From Lachnospiraceae bacterium (GTDB lineage: Bacteria; Bacillota; Clostridia; Lachnospirales; Lachnospiraceae): a DNA stretch of 56,711 nt. Positions 17,035 through 24,600 of this stretch are shown here, one piece after another. Within the stretch, counting starts at the first letter, position 1; each line of letters opens with the position of its first letter. The DNA lies in NCBI GenBank assembly GCA_017535945.1, contig JAFXTJ010000120.1, forward strand, positions 1-56,711, written 5' to 3'. A program made the position numbers and the translations under genes. Under the pieces are notes generated by a model that ran no database searches, was not told the origin of the DNA, and saw nothing but the letters and a program-made list of their open reading frames with translations.

Positions 17035-19234
17035 CCTTTTTTCCTCCTTTGGCTGATGTGCTCCGGCTCCTCTTCGCCGTGCTCTTTTTTCTGCCCGTGT
17101 CCGATGATCCGTGATGTCCACCCGTGTATCCGTCCTTCCAGGCCGGATAGACACTTTTCAGATACGTGAACTGTGCGGAGAGCGCCGCGTTATGATCCGC
17201 GCCGTTTACCGCCAGGGTCCTTCTGGATACAAAATCCGCCAGTTTCTCCATATAGGCGCTCTCGTCGAGAGAACCGTCGGCCACCATTGTAAGTCCCTTC
17301 TCCCAGCTGGCTGTGAGCGCGGGATTCAGCATGGGCTTCATGGAACAGGTGACCGTGTCGTAGATCATCTCACCGAGCAGTGTCGGTGTGATGATCTGGG
17401 TCTTTTTGTTGAGCGAAAGATACCTGTTCTTGAAGAGCTTCTCGAGGATCCCGGCGCGCGTGGCGCTCGTGCCGATCCCGCTCCCCTTGATCTGCGCGCG
17501 GAGTTCCTCATCCTCGATGAACTGTCCGGCGTTCTCCATCGTGAGGATCATCGTGCCGGAGCTGTACCGCTTGGGCGGCGTCGTCTCGCTCTCTTTGATC
17601 TGCGGATCCTTCAGGGTACATCTGCTCCCCTTCTTCAGACCCGAGAGTGCTTCAAGCATCTGCTCCCCCGTGAGGGTCACTTCCTCGCCGTCCGACTCCT
17701 TCTGCACATTCTCCTCCGGATCTTTGGAGGCATCGGCATCCTGAGCATCCGCGGAACTGCCCTGTGCCGCCCTCTTTGCACTCTGTCTTTCCAGGACATG
17801 CAGATATCCCTTGGACTTCAGCGCCTTAAAGGACGCACGGAACAGTTCCTTATGTCCCTCCCCGTCCGCGGCGGACAGAGTGAGCGACGTCTTCTGCCAG
17901 ACCGCCTGGGGATAGAAGATCGCAAGAAACCTCCGGCAGATCAGTTCATAGACGGCGGCCGCCATCGGGGAAAGTCCCTTCAGTGCCCCCAGCCCCTGCC
18001 CCGTCGGGATGATCGCGTAATGGTCCGTGATCGCCTTGTCGTTGACATATCGCGTCTTCGCGATCCCTTTGTAAGCCTCATGCTGGATCACGGATCGCGC
18101 GTAGAGAGAGACCGATTCTACTTTGGTCAGACCGTCGATGTTGTTTTTGATCACCTTGGCGATCGCCGTGGAGAGGACCCTGGCGTCCGTTCTGGGATAC
18201 GTGGTCAGCTTCTTCTCGTAGAGTTCCTGTGCGATCGAAAGCGTTTCTTCGGGACTCAGCTTGAAATACCGCGAGCAGTCATTCTGCAGCTCCGCGAGAT
18301 TATAGAGGAGCGGCGCGTTCTTCTTCTCGGTCTTGTGCTCCGCCTTGTCCACGACGGCTTCAACCGTGCGCTCTCCCGCTACACCCTGCGGAAAAAGTCT
18401 GTCGATCAGAGCCTGCGCATCCTCTTTCTTCTGGAACCCGCTGTCCTTGTAGAGTGCGGGAGATCCCGCGTATGCGCTCTCATCATTGGGGATCCAGCGT
18501 GCCGCAAAAGACGCCTCCCCCGCCTGCGCGGTGACCTCCACGCGGTAAAACGGGACCGGCGTAAAGGCGCGGATCTGCCGCTCTCTCTCCACCACGATCC
18601 CGAGGACACAGGTCATCACCCGTCCGACCGCGATCACGCATCGCTTCTCCGAGCCCAGATGGCGCTGTATCATATCGCCGTATTTCAGGGTCAGGGCACG
18701 GGTGAAATTGATCCCCATGAGATAGTCTTCCTTGGCCCGCAGATAGGCGGAAGCCCCAAGACCGTCATATTCGCTGTCGTCCTTCGCCTCGCGGATCCCG
18801 CGCAGGATCTCCTCATCGGTCTGGGAATCGATCCAGACCCGTTTGCGCACCTTATCCGGACTGACACGGGCCTGCGCATCGACCAGACGGTAGATGTATT
18901 CGCCCTCTCTCCCCGAGTCGGTGCAGATGTAGATGGTATCCACATCCTGGCGGTTTAACAGCCGCTCGACGATGCGGAACTGCTTCGCCACATTGGGGAT
19001 CACTTCGTATTTCCAGTCCGACGGGATAAAAGGCAGCGTTGCAAAGCTCCACCGCTTGAACTTCGGATCATAGACCTCCGGATAACTCATGGATACGAGA
19101 TGCCCGACGCACCAGGTCACCACGGCCTCGTCACTCTCCAGATAGCCTCCCGAATCACTCATCCGGTAGCCCAGGGCGGCGGCGAACTGCCTCGCCACAC
19201 TCGGTTTTTCCGCGATAAACAGTTTCTTAGACAT
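17027..19234 (-). CDS. topB: DNA topoisomerase III (type IA)
   Basis: This 735-residue type IA topoisomerase relaxes and decatenates DNA. The Toprim domain starts KKLFIAEKPSVARQ and has TDSGREGEYI; the catalytic Tyr lies in LTTYPRTDARVL near residue 345, with SxxRAGIL- and IGTSATRAG-type segments further on. An acidic Ser/Asp/Glu-rich insertion (about 485-520) and a Lys/Ser-rich tail (KKSTAKRSRSTSAKGGKK) are additions to the core. ATG at 19234 is chosen because the product then begins like the family; the frame upstream overlaps the previous gene. It overlaps both neighbours by 8 bp. Such TopB copies often occur in mobile or accessory contexts, but here it sits in a biosynthetic operon. Confidence 0.95.
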   Translation of the reverse strand: MSKKLFIAEKPSVARQFAAALGYRMSDSGGYLESDEAVVTWCVGHLVSMSYPEVYDPKFKRWSFATLPFIPSDWKYEVIPNVAKQFRIVERLLNRQDVDTIYICTDSGREGEYIYRLVDAQARVSPDKVRKRVWIDSQTDEEILRGIREAKDDSEYDGLGASAYLRAKEDYLMGINFTRALTLKYGDMIQRHLGSEKRCVIAVGRVMTCVLGIVVERERQIRAFTPVPFYRVEVTAQAGEASFAARWIPNDESAYAGSPALYKDSGFQKKEDAQALIDRLFPQGVAGERTVEAVVDKAEHKTEKKNAPLLYNLAELQNDCSRYFKLSPEETLSIAQELYEKKLTTYPRTDARVLSTAIAKVIKNNIDGLTKVESVSLYARSVIQHEAYKGIAKTRYVNDKAITDHYAIIPTGQGLGALKGLSPMAAAVYELICRRFLAIFYPQAVWQKTSLTLSAADGEGHKELFRASFKALKSKGYLHVLERQSAKRAAQGSSADAQDADASKDPEENVQKESDGEEVTLTGEQMLEALSGLKKGSRCTLKDPQIKESETTPPKRYSSGTMILTMENAGQFIEDEELRAQIKGSGIGTSATRAGILEKLFKNRYLSLNKKTQIITPTLLGEMIYDTVTCSMKPMLNPALTASWEKGLTMVADGSLDESAYMEKLADFVSRRTLAVNGADHNAALSAQFTYLKSVYPAWKDGYTGGHHGSSDTGRKKSTAKRSRSTSAKGGKKDA

Positions 19235-20609
19235 GCTCCAGTTCTTCCAGTCCGATGAGATGCAGGCCTGCCACATGCCGGGCAGCCGTTGTGAGTTCGC
19301 TCCCGAATCCCTCTCCGGAAAAGAGATAGCAGTGATCGGGATCCAGCCCGGCCTGCCTCGCATACTGCAGCGCGAAATGATAATCGTCCTCCGTCAGGAT
19401 CCTGTCGTAGGCGCACAGGCCGATCAGGGTCTCCCCCTCTTCGCTCTCGGCGACGATATCGATCGCGCCGGCCTTACCATTCCACTCCCCCTCCTCCGCG
19501 ATGGCAAAGGGAAGTCTCGACTGTTCATCCAGACGGTTGATGTACTCCGTACACACGATCCGGTAGGCGTTGTTCAGGGTTCCCGCAAGCGAAGGTGCGA
19601 TCCAGAGATCGTAGGCTCTCGCCGGGTCGCCGTAGAGCGCGGCACCGGGATGCGGATACAGTGCCGCATAGGAAAAGCGCATGAACGCGTTGCTGATCCG
19701 GTAGACACCTTTCTTTGTGTGCCGGGCGCCGACCACGCCGTAGGAGAACACCTTTTCCACGAATCCGGGAGACATCAGTGTTTTCAGGTAGACAGACAGC
19801 TTGGCTCTGGGGATCCCGGTGGCATGATAGAGATCGTTGAGTTTTTCCTTGCCGTCCGCGAGATTGGCCAGGATCGTCGCATAGACGGCGGGCTCGCGCA
19901 CCAGTTCGGCCAGCCGCTTCTCCGCGAGATCCGAAAGGCTCGCCGGGTGAGCGTCCGTCAGGAAAAGTCTGCAGATGTTGTTCTTAAAGGAAGCAGCAGG
20001 ATCGATCGTCTGCCAGAGTGCCGTCTCCCCGCCGAAGACGGCATACCAGGCGATGGCATCACGCATGGACAGCCCGGGGAATGCCGCACGCAGCTCCGCA
20101 AACCCGGCCGGACGCTTCTTCACAAAACCGTCGATCCTGCCGGCATAGCTGCCCGCACGCTCCACAAGGGAATTCTCCACCCAGACCTCGTCATCGGACA
20201 GAAGGAAAACAGTGATGCGGCCCGCGTGTTCCGGGGCATCCAGCATCCGGAACAGTGCTTCCGTGAAGCCGCTTTTTTCATAGAAGAAATTCTCGAAATC
20301 ATCAAACAGGAGGACGAGACGCCTGCCTGCCGGGATCATGGAGATGATCGCGGAGAAGACCGCCTCGTATGTCACCTCGCCGGACAGACTGACTCCGCGC
20401 TCCCGCAGCATCAGCGTCAGCCTGCGCAGCTGTTCATGGTCATTGACGCAGGCGGCCCGGTGATACAGGAAACGCCTGCCCGAAAGCAATGCTTCCAGTG
20501 CAGGCTTCCTGTCAATATAGGCACTGCCGTAATAGACGGCAACCCTGTTCTCTCCGTCATCGGCAAAGCGCCGGAGCGCTTCGGCGGTCGCAGCAGAGAT
20601 CCTGTCCAT
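19227..20609 (-). CDS. Degenerate AAA-family ATPase with DUF234/nuclease-like C-terminus
   Basis: The product has 460 residues and the layout of archaeal-type AAA ATPases of the DUF234 family: an N-terminal nucleotide-binding fold, a winged-helix region (about 245-320) and a C-terminal PD-(D/E)xK-like domain. The Walker A position reads YYGSAYIDRKPAL with no GKT/S, so normal ATP binding is unlikely. A Walker B-like LVLLFDDFENFF is kept. In the nuclease-like domain AIDIVAESEEGETLIGL keeps the Asp, but the usual E-x-K is replaced by GLCAYD. Both active sites look lost, which suggests a structural or regulatory role. Start overlaps the asd stop by one base (TAATG); the end overlaps topB by 8 bp. 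Confidence 0.75.
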   Translation of the reverse strand: MDRISAATAEALRRFADDGENRVAVYYGSAYIDRKPALEALLSGRRFLYHRAACVNDHEQLRRLTLMLRERGVSLSGEVTYEAVFSAIISMIPAGRRLVLLFDDFENFFYEKSGFTEALFRMLDAPEHAGRITVFLLSDDEVWVENSLVERAGSYAGRIDGFVKKRPAGFAELRAAFPGLSMRDAIAWYAVFGGETALWQTIDPAASFKNNICRLFLTDAHPASLSDLAEKRLAELVREPAVYATILANLADGKEKLNDLYHATGIPRAKLSVYLKTLMSPGFVEKVFSYGVVGARHTKKGVYRISNAFMRFSYAALYPHPGAALYGDPARAYDLWIAPSLAGTLNNAYRIVCTEYINRLDEQSRLPFAIAEEGEWNGKAGAIDIVAESEEGETLIGLCAYDRILTEDDYHFALQYARQAGLDPDHCYLFSGEGFGSELTTAARHVAGLHLIGLEELEHV

Positions 20610-21694
20610 TATTTCTTATCGATATACCCGAGCGCTTTCAGGAGCTCCGCGCACTCCACCGCACCGCCGGCGGCGCCGCGCATGGTATTGTGCGAGAGCC
20701 CGACGAACTTCCAGTCAAAGAGGGTGTCCTCACGCAGTCTCCCGATGCTCACACCCATGCCGCGCTCGTAGTTCACATCCGCAACGACCTGCGGTCTGTT
20801 CTCCTCGGTCATGTAACGGATGAACTGCTTCGGCGCATTGGGGAGTCCCAGCTCCTGCGGCTTGCCGGAGAAGGCCTCCAGTGCGGCGATGAGTTCGTCC
20901 TTTTCCGCCTTCTTCTTCAGCTTCACAAAGGTTGCCGCAGTATGTCCGTAAAGCACCGGGATCCGGATGCACTGGCTCGTGATCGCGATATTGTCAGCGG
21001 GTACGATCGCATCGTTCTCGATATGTCCGAAGATCCTTAAAGGCTCCTTCTCGCTCTTCTCCTCCTCCCCGGAGATAAAGGGGATCACATTGCCCTCCAT
21101 CTCGGGCCATTCGGCGAAGTTCTTGCCGGCGCCGGAGATCGCCTGATAGGTGCAGGCCAGCACCTCGTAGGGCTCCCACTTCTTCCAGGCGGCGAGAACG
21201 GGGGTGTAGCTCTGGATCGAGCAGTTGGGCTTGACGGCGATAAAGCCGCGCTTTGTCCCGAGACGCTTCCTCTGGACATCGATGATCTGCGCATGCTCCG
21301 GATTGATCTCCGGGATGATCATCGGGACATCCGGCGTCCAGCGGTGCGCGCTGTTATTGGAGACGACCGGCACATCCGCGCGGGCGAAGCGTTCCTCGAG
21401 TTCCCTGATCTCATCCTTGCTCATCGCGAGCGCGGAAAATACGAAATCGACCTCCGACGCGATCTTATCCACCTCATCCACGCCGACGATCTTCAGATCC
21501 CTGACGGCTGCGGGGATCGGGGTCTCCATCTTCCAGCGGCCCTCCACGGCCTCCGCATAAGTCTTGCCGGCGCTCCTCGGGCTCGCTGCGGCCATGACGG
21601 TCTCAAACCACGGATGGTTCTCCGTCAGCGCCACAAAACGCTGACCAACCATACCTGTTGCTCCCAGGATACCGACTCGCAGTTTCTCACTCAT
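20609..21694 (-). CDS. asd: Aspartate-semialdehyde dehydrogenase
   Basis: This 361-residue enzyme reduces aspartyl phosphate to aspartate semialdehyde for lysine, threonine and methionine synthesis. The NADP fold GILGATGMVGQRF stands at the N-terminus, the catalytic Cys is in KPNCSIQSYTP near residue 157, and FVGLSHNTMRGAAGG lies at the C-terminus. The sequence is of the archaeal/fungal type rather than the enterobacterial type. ATG at 21694 is chosen; it follows GAGGAAGAG and overlaps the argH stop by 8 bp. An ATG at 21715 is an alternative. Confidence 0.95.
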   Translation of the reverse strand: MSEKLRVGILGATGMVGQRFVALTENHPWFETVMAAASPRSAGKTYAEAVEGRWKMETPIPAAVRDLKIVGVDEVDKIASEVDFVFSALAMSKDEIRELEERFARADVPVVSNNSAHRWTPDVPMIIPEINPEHAQIIDVQRKRLGTKRGFIAVKPNCSIQSYTPVLAAWKKWEPYEVLACTYQAISGAGKNFAEWPEMEGNVIPFISGEEEKSEKEPLRIFGHIENDAIVPADNIAITSQCIRIPVLYGHTAATFVKLKKKAEKDELIAALEAFSGKPQELGLPNAPKQFIRYMTEENRPQVVADVNYERGMGVSIGRLREDTLFDWKFVGLSHNTMRGAAGGAVECAELLKALGYIDKK

Positions 21695-23105
21695 GATGCT
21701 CTTCCTCCTCTTCATATACTTTTGTCCAGTCTTCCGACAGGACCCGTTTCGACTCTTCGATCTCTTTCCGCATCGCCTCCGTTCCGGGGGCGCCCGTAGT
21801 CAGACGCTTTTCCACGCAGGTCTTTAAGGAGACGGCTTCATAGATATCCTCGTCAAACGCATCGGAAAACTGCCTGAATTCATCGATCGCAAGATCATCG
21901 ATCGCACAGTTTTTATCGATGCAGTACCGCACGAGCCGGCCGATGATCCCGTGCGCATCGCGGAAAGGCACACCCTTTCCGACCAGATAGTCCGCCGCGT
22001 CCGTGGCATTCGTAAAGCCCAGGGCCGCCGACTGTTCCATCCGCTCTTTGCGGAATTTCATCGTCTTTATCATGGCATTGAACAGCAGGAGACAGTCCGC
22101 CACAGTGTCCGCGGCGTCAAAGCAGCCTTCCTTATCCTCCTGCATGTCCTTATTGTAGGCGAGCGGGATGCCTTTGAGCGTCGTGAGGATCTGCATCAGA
22201 TCTCCGTAGACACGGCCGGTCTTGCCGCGCACGAGCTCCGCGATATCCGGGTTCTTCTTCTGCGGCATGATGCTCGAGCCCGTGGAGTATGCGTCATCGA
22301 TCTCCACGAAGCCGTATTCGTTGGAATTCCACAGGATGACCTCCTCGCAAAACCGCGAGAGATGCATCATGATGAGCGACAGCGCCGCATCGAACTCCAC
22401 GATGTAATCGCGGTCCGAAACGGAATCCATGCTGTTCCTCGTGGGCCCGTCAAATCCGAGGAGCGTCGCCGTATAATCCCGGTCCAGCGGATAGGTGGTA
22501 CCGGCGAGGGCGCCCGCCCCGAGCGGGCAGACATTGAGTCTCGCGCACAGATCGCGCAGACGTCCGGAATCTCTGGTGAACATCTCGAAGTAGGCGCCCA
22601 GATGATGAGCGAGCGTCACGGGCTGTGCCTTCTGCAGATGGGTAAACCCCGGCATCACTGTATGGATGTGTTCCTCCATCAGTGTCAGGAGCGTCGTGCG
22701 CAGTTCGCGCAGGAGCTTATCCGTCTCCACCACACGGCGTCTCGTATACAGGCGCATATCCAGCGCCACCTGGTCATTGCGGGAGCGGCCGGTATGCAGC
22801 TTCTTGCCTGCATCCCCGACCCGTTCGATAAGATGGTATTCGACAAAGCTGTGGACATCCTCGAAGCGGTCTTCGATGGGAAGCGCGCCGGCGTAGACAT
22901 CCGCATAGATCGCTGTCAGTCCGCGGACGATATCGGAAGCCTCCTCGTCCGTCAGGATCCCCTGCTTCTGCAGCATCTTGGCATGCGCGATGCTGCCCTC
23001 GATGTCTTCTCTGAGGAGTCTCTGATCAAATCCGATCGAAGCGTTGAAACGCCACGCCTGTTTGTCTGTCTCTCCGGCAAATCTGCCGCCCCAAAGCTGT
23101 GCCAT
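21687..23105 (-). CDS. argH: Argininosuccinate lyase
   Basis: This 472-residue homotetrameric enzyme splits argininosuccinate into arginine and fumarate, the last step of arginine synthesis. The N-terminus LWGGRFAGETDK, the HTGRSRNDQVA motif and the fumarase-superfamily signature GSSIMPQKKNPD (about 277-288) are all present. The ATG at 23105 follows GGAGGG. It is the first gene of a five-gene operon with asd, the degenerate ATPase, topB and the beta-helix gene, and has a strong promoter at 23147-23175. No argG lies next to it. Confidence 0.97.
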   Translation of the reverse strand: MAQLWGGRFAGETDKQAWRFNASIGFDQRLLREDIEGSIAHAKMLQKQGILTDEEASDIVRGLTAIYADVYAGALPIEDRFEDVHSFVEYHLIERVGDAGKKLHTGRSRNDQVALDMRLYTRRRVVETDKLLRELRTTLLTLMEEHIHTVMPGFTHLQKAQPVTLAHHLGAYFEMFTRDSGRLRDLCARLNVCPLGAGALAGTTYPLDRDYTATLLGFDGPTRNSMDSVSDRDYIVEFDAALSLIMMHLSRFCEEVILWNSNEYGFVEIDDAYSTGSSIMPQKKNPDIAELVRGKTGRVYGDLMQILTTLKGIPLAYNKDMQEDKEGCFDAADTVADCLLLFNAMIKTMKFRKERMEQSAALGFTNATDAADYLVGKGVPFRDAHGIIGRLVRYCIDKNCAIDDLAIDEFRQFSDAFDEDIYEAVSLKTCVEKRLTTGAPGTEAMRKEIEESKRVLSEDWTKVYEEEEEHHE

Positions 23106-23146
23106 GATACCCTCCGCAGCACCCGTTCCGATTAATGGTTCAGAGT

Positions 23147-23175
23147 ATCATAGCAAAAATCAAATCTGATTTCAA
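23147..23175 (-). promoter_or_regulatory. Promoter of the argH-asd-topB operon
   Basis: On the minus strand TTGAAA (23175-23170) and TATGAT (23152-23147) are separated by exactly 17 bases, about 40 bases upstream of the argH start. The AT-rich context stands out from the GC-rich surroundings. Confidence 0.75.
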
Positions 23176-23179
23176 TAAT

Positions 23180-23400
23180 TTTTTCCCGGTACCCGCCTTG
23201 CTGCCGGTCTACCCAGTGACTGCCCGCATGGTACTATTGCACCTCATGAACCGTACGGCTGAACTTCCTGTGTATCGTTTCGACGCAAAAGCCGCAAATA
23301 CGATACGCTAATCGGACTGTGATACCTGCAAATACCGGTTTTCCGCGAATGCATGGTATCTGTTGCCACAGGCGATCGAACTGTGAACAGTAACCAACCG
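23180..23400. other. Intergenic stretch without a recognised gene
   Basis: These 220 bases separate the argH promoter from the terminator of the metallo-beta-lactamase-fold gene. I see no convincing gene. Two inverted repeats are present: GTATCGT/ACGATAC at about 23273-23308 and GATACC/GGTATC at about 23321-23360. The only plus-strand open frame with an ATG is about 27 codons (from 23229) and has no ribosome site. A small RNA is possible but unsupported. Confidence 0.4.
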
Positions 23401-23402
23401 AT

Positions 23403-23465
23403 CACAAAAAATGAAGGAGGCCGCGCCTGATCGCGCCCCGGTTCCTGCCGGTTGAGCCTCCTTCA
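23403..23465 (-). terminator. Terminator of the MBL-fold gene
   Basis: On the minus strand a 10-bp stem (TGAAGGAGGC/GCCTCCTTCA, 23465-23456 with 23421-23412) encloses a 34-nt GC-rich loop and is followed by TTTTTT. It ends about 45 bp after the stop at 23511. Confidence 0.8.
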
Positions 23466-23510
23466 ATTCATTCTTAACATACGATCATCAGTAATGCAAC
23501 TGGAACCGCA

Positions 23511-24344
23511 TCACCGTGATACGCCCGTACTGCCCTTCAGGTTCAGATCAAAGGTGACCTCCCCATCTCTGGTGAGCACGACCTCCGCCCCTGCCTCCTC
23601 CAGGATCCGTATCACCTCCGCATCCTCCGGTTCCGTGTCGGAGGAGGTGATGACGGCGTACACGGGATGACAGGCTTCGATAAGCGCTCCGGTATTATCC
23701 TCGATCTTCCCGTGATGCGGGACCTTGAGCAGATCACAGGATATGTCCGGAAGCGCGAGGAGTTCTTCGATCCGCTCCTTTTGTGCATCCCCGGTGAAGA
23801 ATGCCCGCTTCCCGTCCCGCTCCACCATGACGGCCAGCGAGGAATTGTTGCTGTCTTTTTTTTCATACTGTACCTGCATCGGCGGATAGATCGTATAAGT
23901 CGCACCGCCCGCCTCATAGGTCAGCGTGTCCGTCACTTCGGCCGCTTCCATCCCCTGAGCCTCAAGTACCGCATAGAACTCATCGACCTGCTCCGAATCC
24001 TTTTTGCAGGCAGCCGTGTAGATCCGGTCCACGGGAAATGTCCGAAGCACCCGGTCGGCGCCGCCCACATGGTCCTTGTCAAAATGACTGATGATCAGGG
24101 TATCGATCCGCCGGATGCCCTGTTTCCTGAGGTAAGTGACTACGGTATCGCCCTTCTTGTCGGATGCCGTGTCAATGAGAGTAACATCATTCCCGCAGCG
24201 GATCACAAAGGCATCCCCTTTGCCGACATCCAGCGCCGTGACCGTGAAGCGGTCCGCCGACAGGCGAAAGAAAACCAGGATCCCGCCGGCCAGCAGGATC
24301 AGCAGTGTCAGGATGAGGATCAGATCATTCCGTGATTTCTTCAT
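23511..24344 (-). CDS. Exported ComEC-like metallo-beta-lactamase-fold hydrolase
   Basis: This protein of 277 residues has one N-terminal hydrophobic helix (about 8-28), which serves as a signal anchor or signal peptide. The rest is a metallo-beta-lactamase fold of the ComEC C-terminal type: DVGKGDAFVIR, LIDTASD, the metal motif SHFDKDH (H87, D89, D91, H92), FFTGDAQ and VPHHG. The family is found as free secreted proteins in Clostridia and may act on extracellular DNA or other phosphodiesters; this is inference. The gene stands alone, with a promoter so close to the ATG that the mRNA is nearly leaderless. Confidence 0.88.
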   Translation of the reverse strand: MKKSRNDLILILTLLILLAGGILVFFRLSADRFTVTALDVGKGDAFVIRCGNDVTLIDTASDKKGDTVVTYLRKQGIRRIDTLIISHFDKDHVGGADRVLRTFPVDRIYTAACKKDSEQVDEFYAVLEAQGMEAAEVTDTLTYEAGGATYTIYPPMQVQYEKKDSNNSSLAVMVERDGKRAFFTGDAQKERIEELLALPDISCDLLKVPHHGKIEDNTGALIEACHPVYAVITSSDTEPEDAEVIRILEEAGAEVVLTRDGEVTFDLNLKGSTGVSR

Positions 24345-24350
24345 ATATCC

Positions 24351-24379
24351 AAATTAGTCGGACCGGCTCCCGATGTCAA
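24351..24379 (-). promoter_or_regulatory. Promoter of the MBL-fold gene
   Basis: On the minus strand a perfect TTGACA (24379-24374) is 17 bases from TAATTT (24356-24351). The start codon at 24344 lies only six bases after the -10, so transcription would begin at or next to the ATG. It runs divergently and overlaps the region upstream of the tRNA-Leu promoter. Confidence 0.6.
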
Positions 24380-24395
24380 CACGGATAAATCGTAT

Positions 24396-24424
24396 TTGCA
24401 CGGCCCGTGCGGTTGTGCTATAAT
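24396..24424 (+). promoter_or_regulatory. Promoter of tRNA-Leu
   Basis: TTGCAC (24396-24401) and a perfect TATAAT (24419-24424) are 17 bases apart and end 13 bases before the mature tRNA. Confidence 0.75.
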
Positions 24425-24437
24425 CCTTGATGCGCGC

Positions 24438-24521
24438 GCCGGCGTGTCGGAATTGGCAGACGAGGCAGACTCAAAATCTGTTGATGGCAACATCGTGCGG
24501 GTTCAAGTCCCGCCGCCGGCA
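24438..24521 (+). tRNA. tRNA-Leu (anticodon CAA)
   Basis: This is an 84-nt class II tRNA. The acceptor stem GCCGGCG/CGCCGGC is perfect, the anticodon stem GCAGA/TCTGT encloses loop CTCAAAA (anticodon CAA, reads UUG), a long variable arm (TGATGGCAACATCG) follows, then the T-arm GCGGG-TTCAAGT-CCCGC and discriminator A. CCA is not encoded. Confidence 0.95.
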
Positions 24522-24531
24522 GTGAATACAA

Positions 24532-24572
24532 ACAGGGCCTGCGGTTCCTCCGCATGGCCCTGTCTCTTTTTT
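24532..24572 (+). terminator. Terminator after tRNA-Leu
   Basis: The 8-bp stem ACAGGGCC/GGCCCTGT, extended by TGCGG/CCGCA around a bulge, is followed by CTCTTTTTT. It starts 10 bases after the tRNA and may also act on the converging symporter transcript. Confidence 0.85.
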
Positions 24573-24600
24573 CTGCGGTATCAGACGATCAGCTCCCCGC

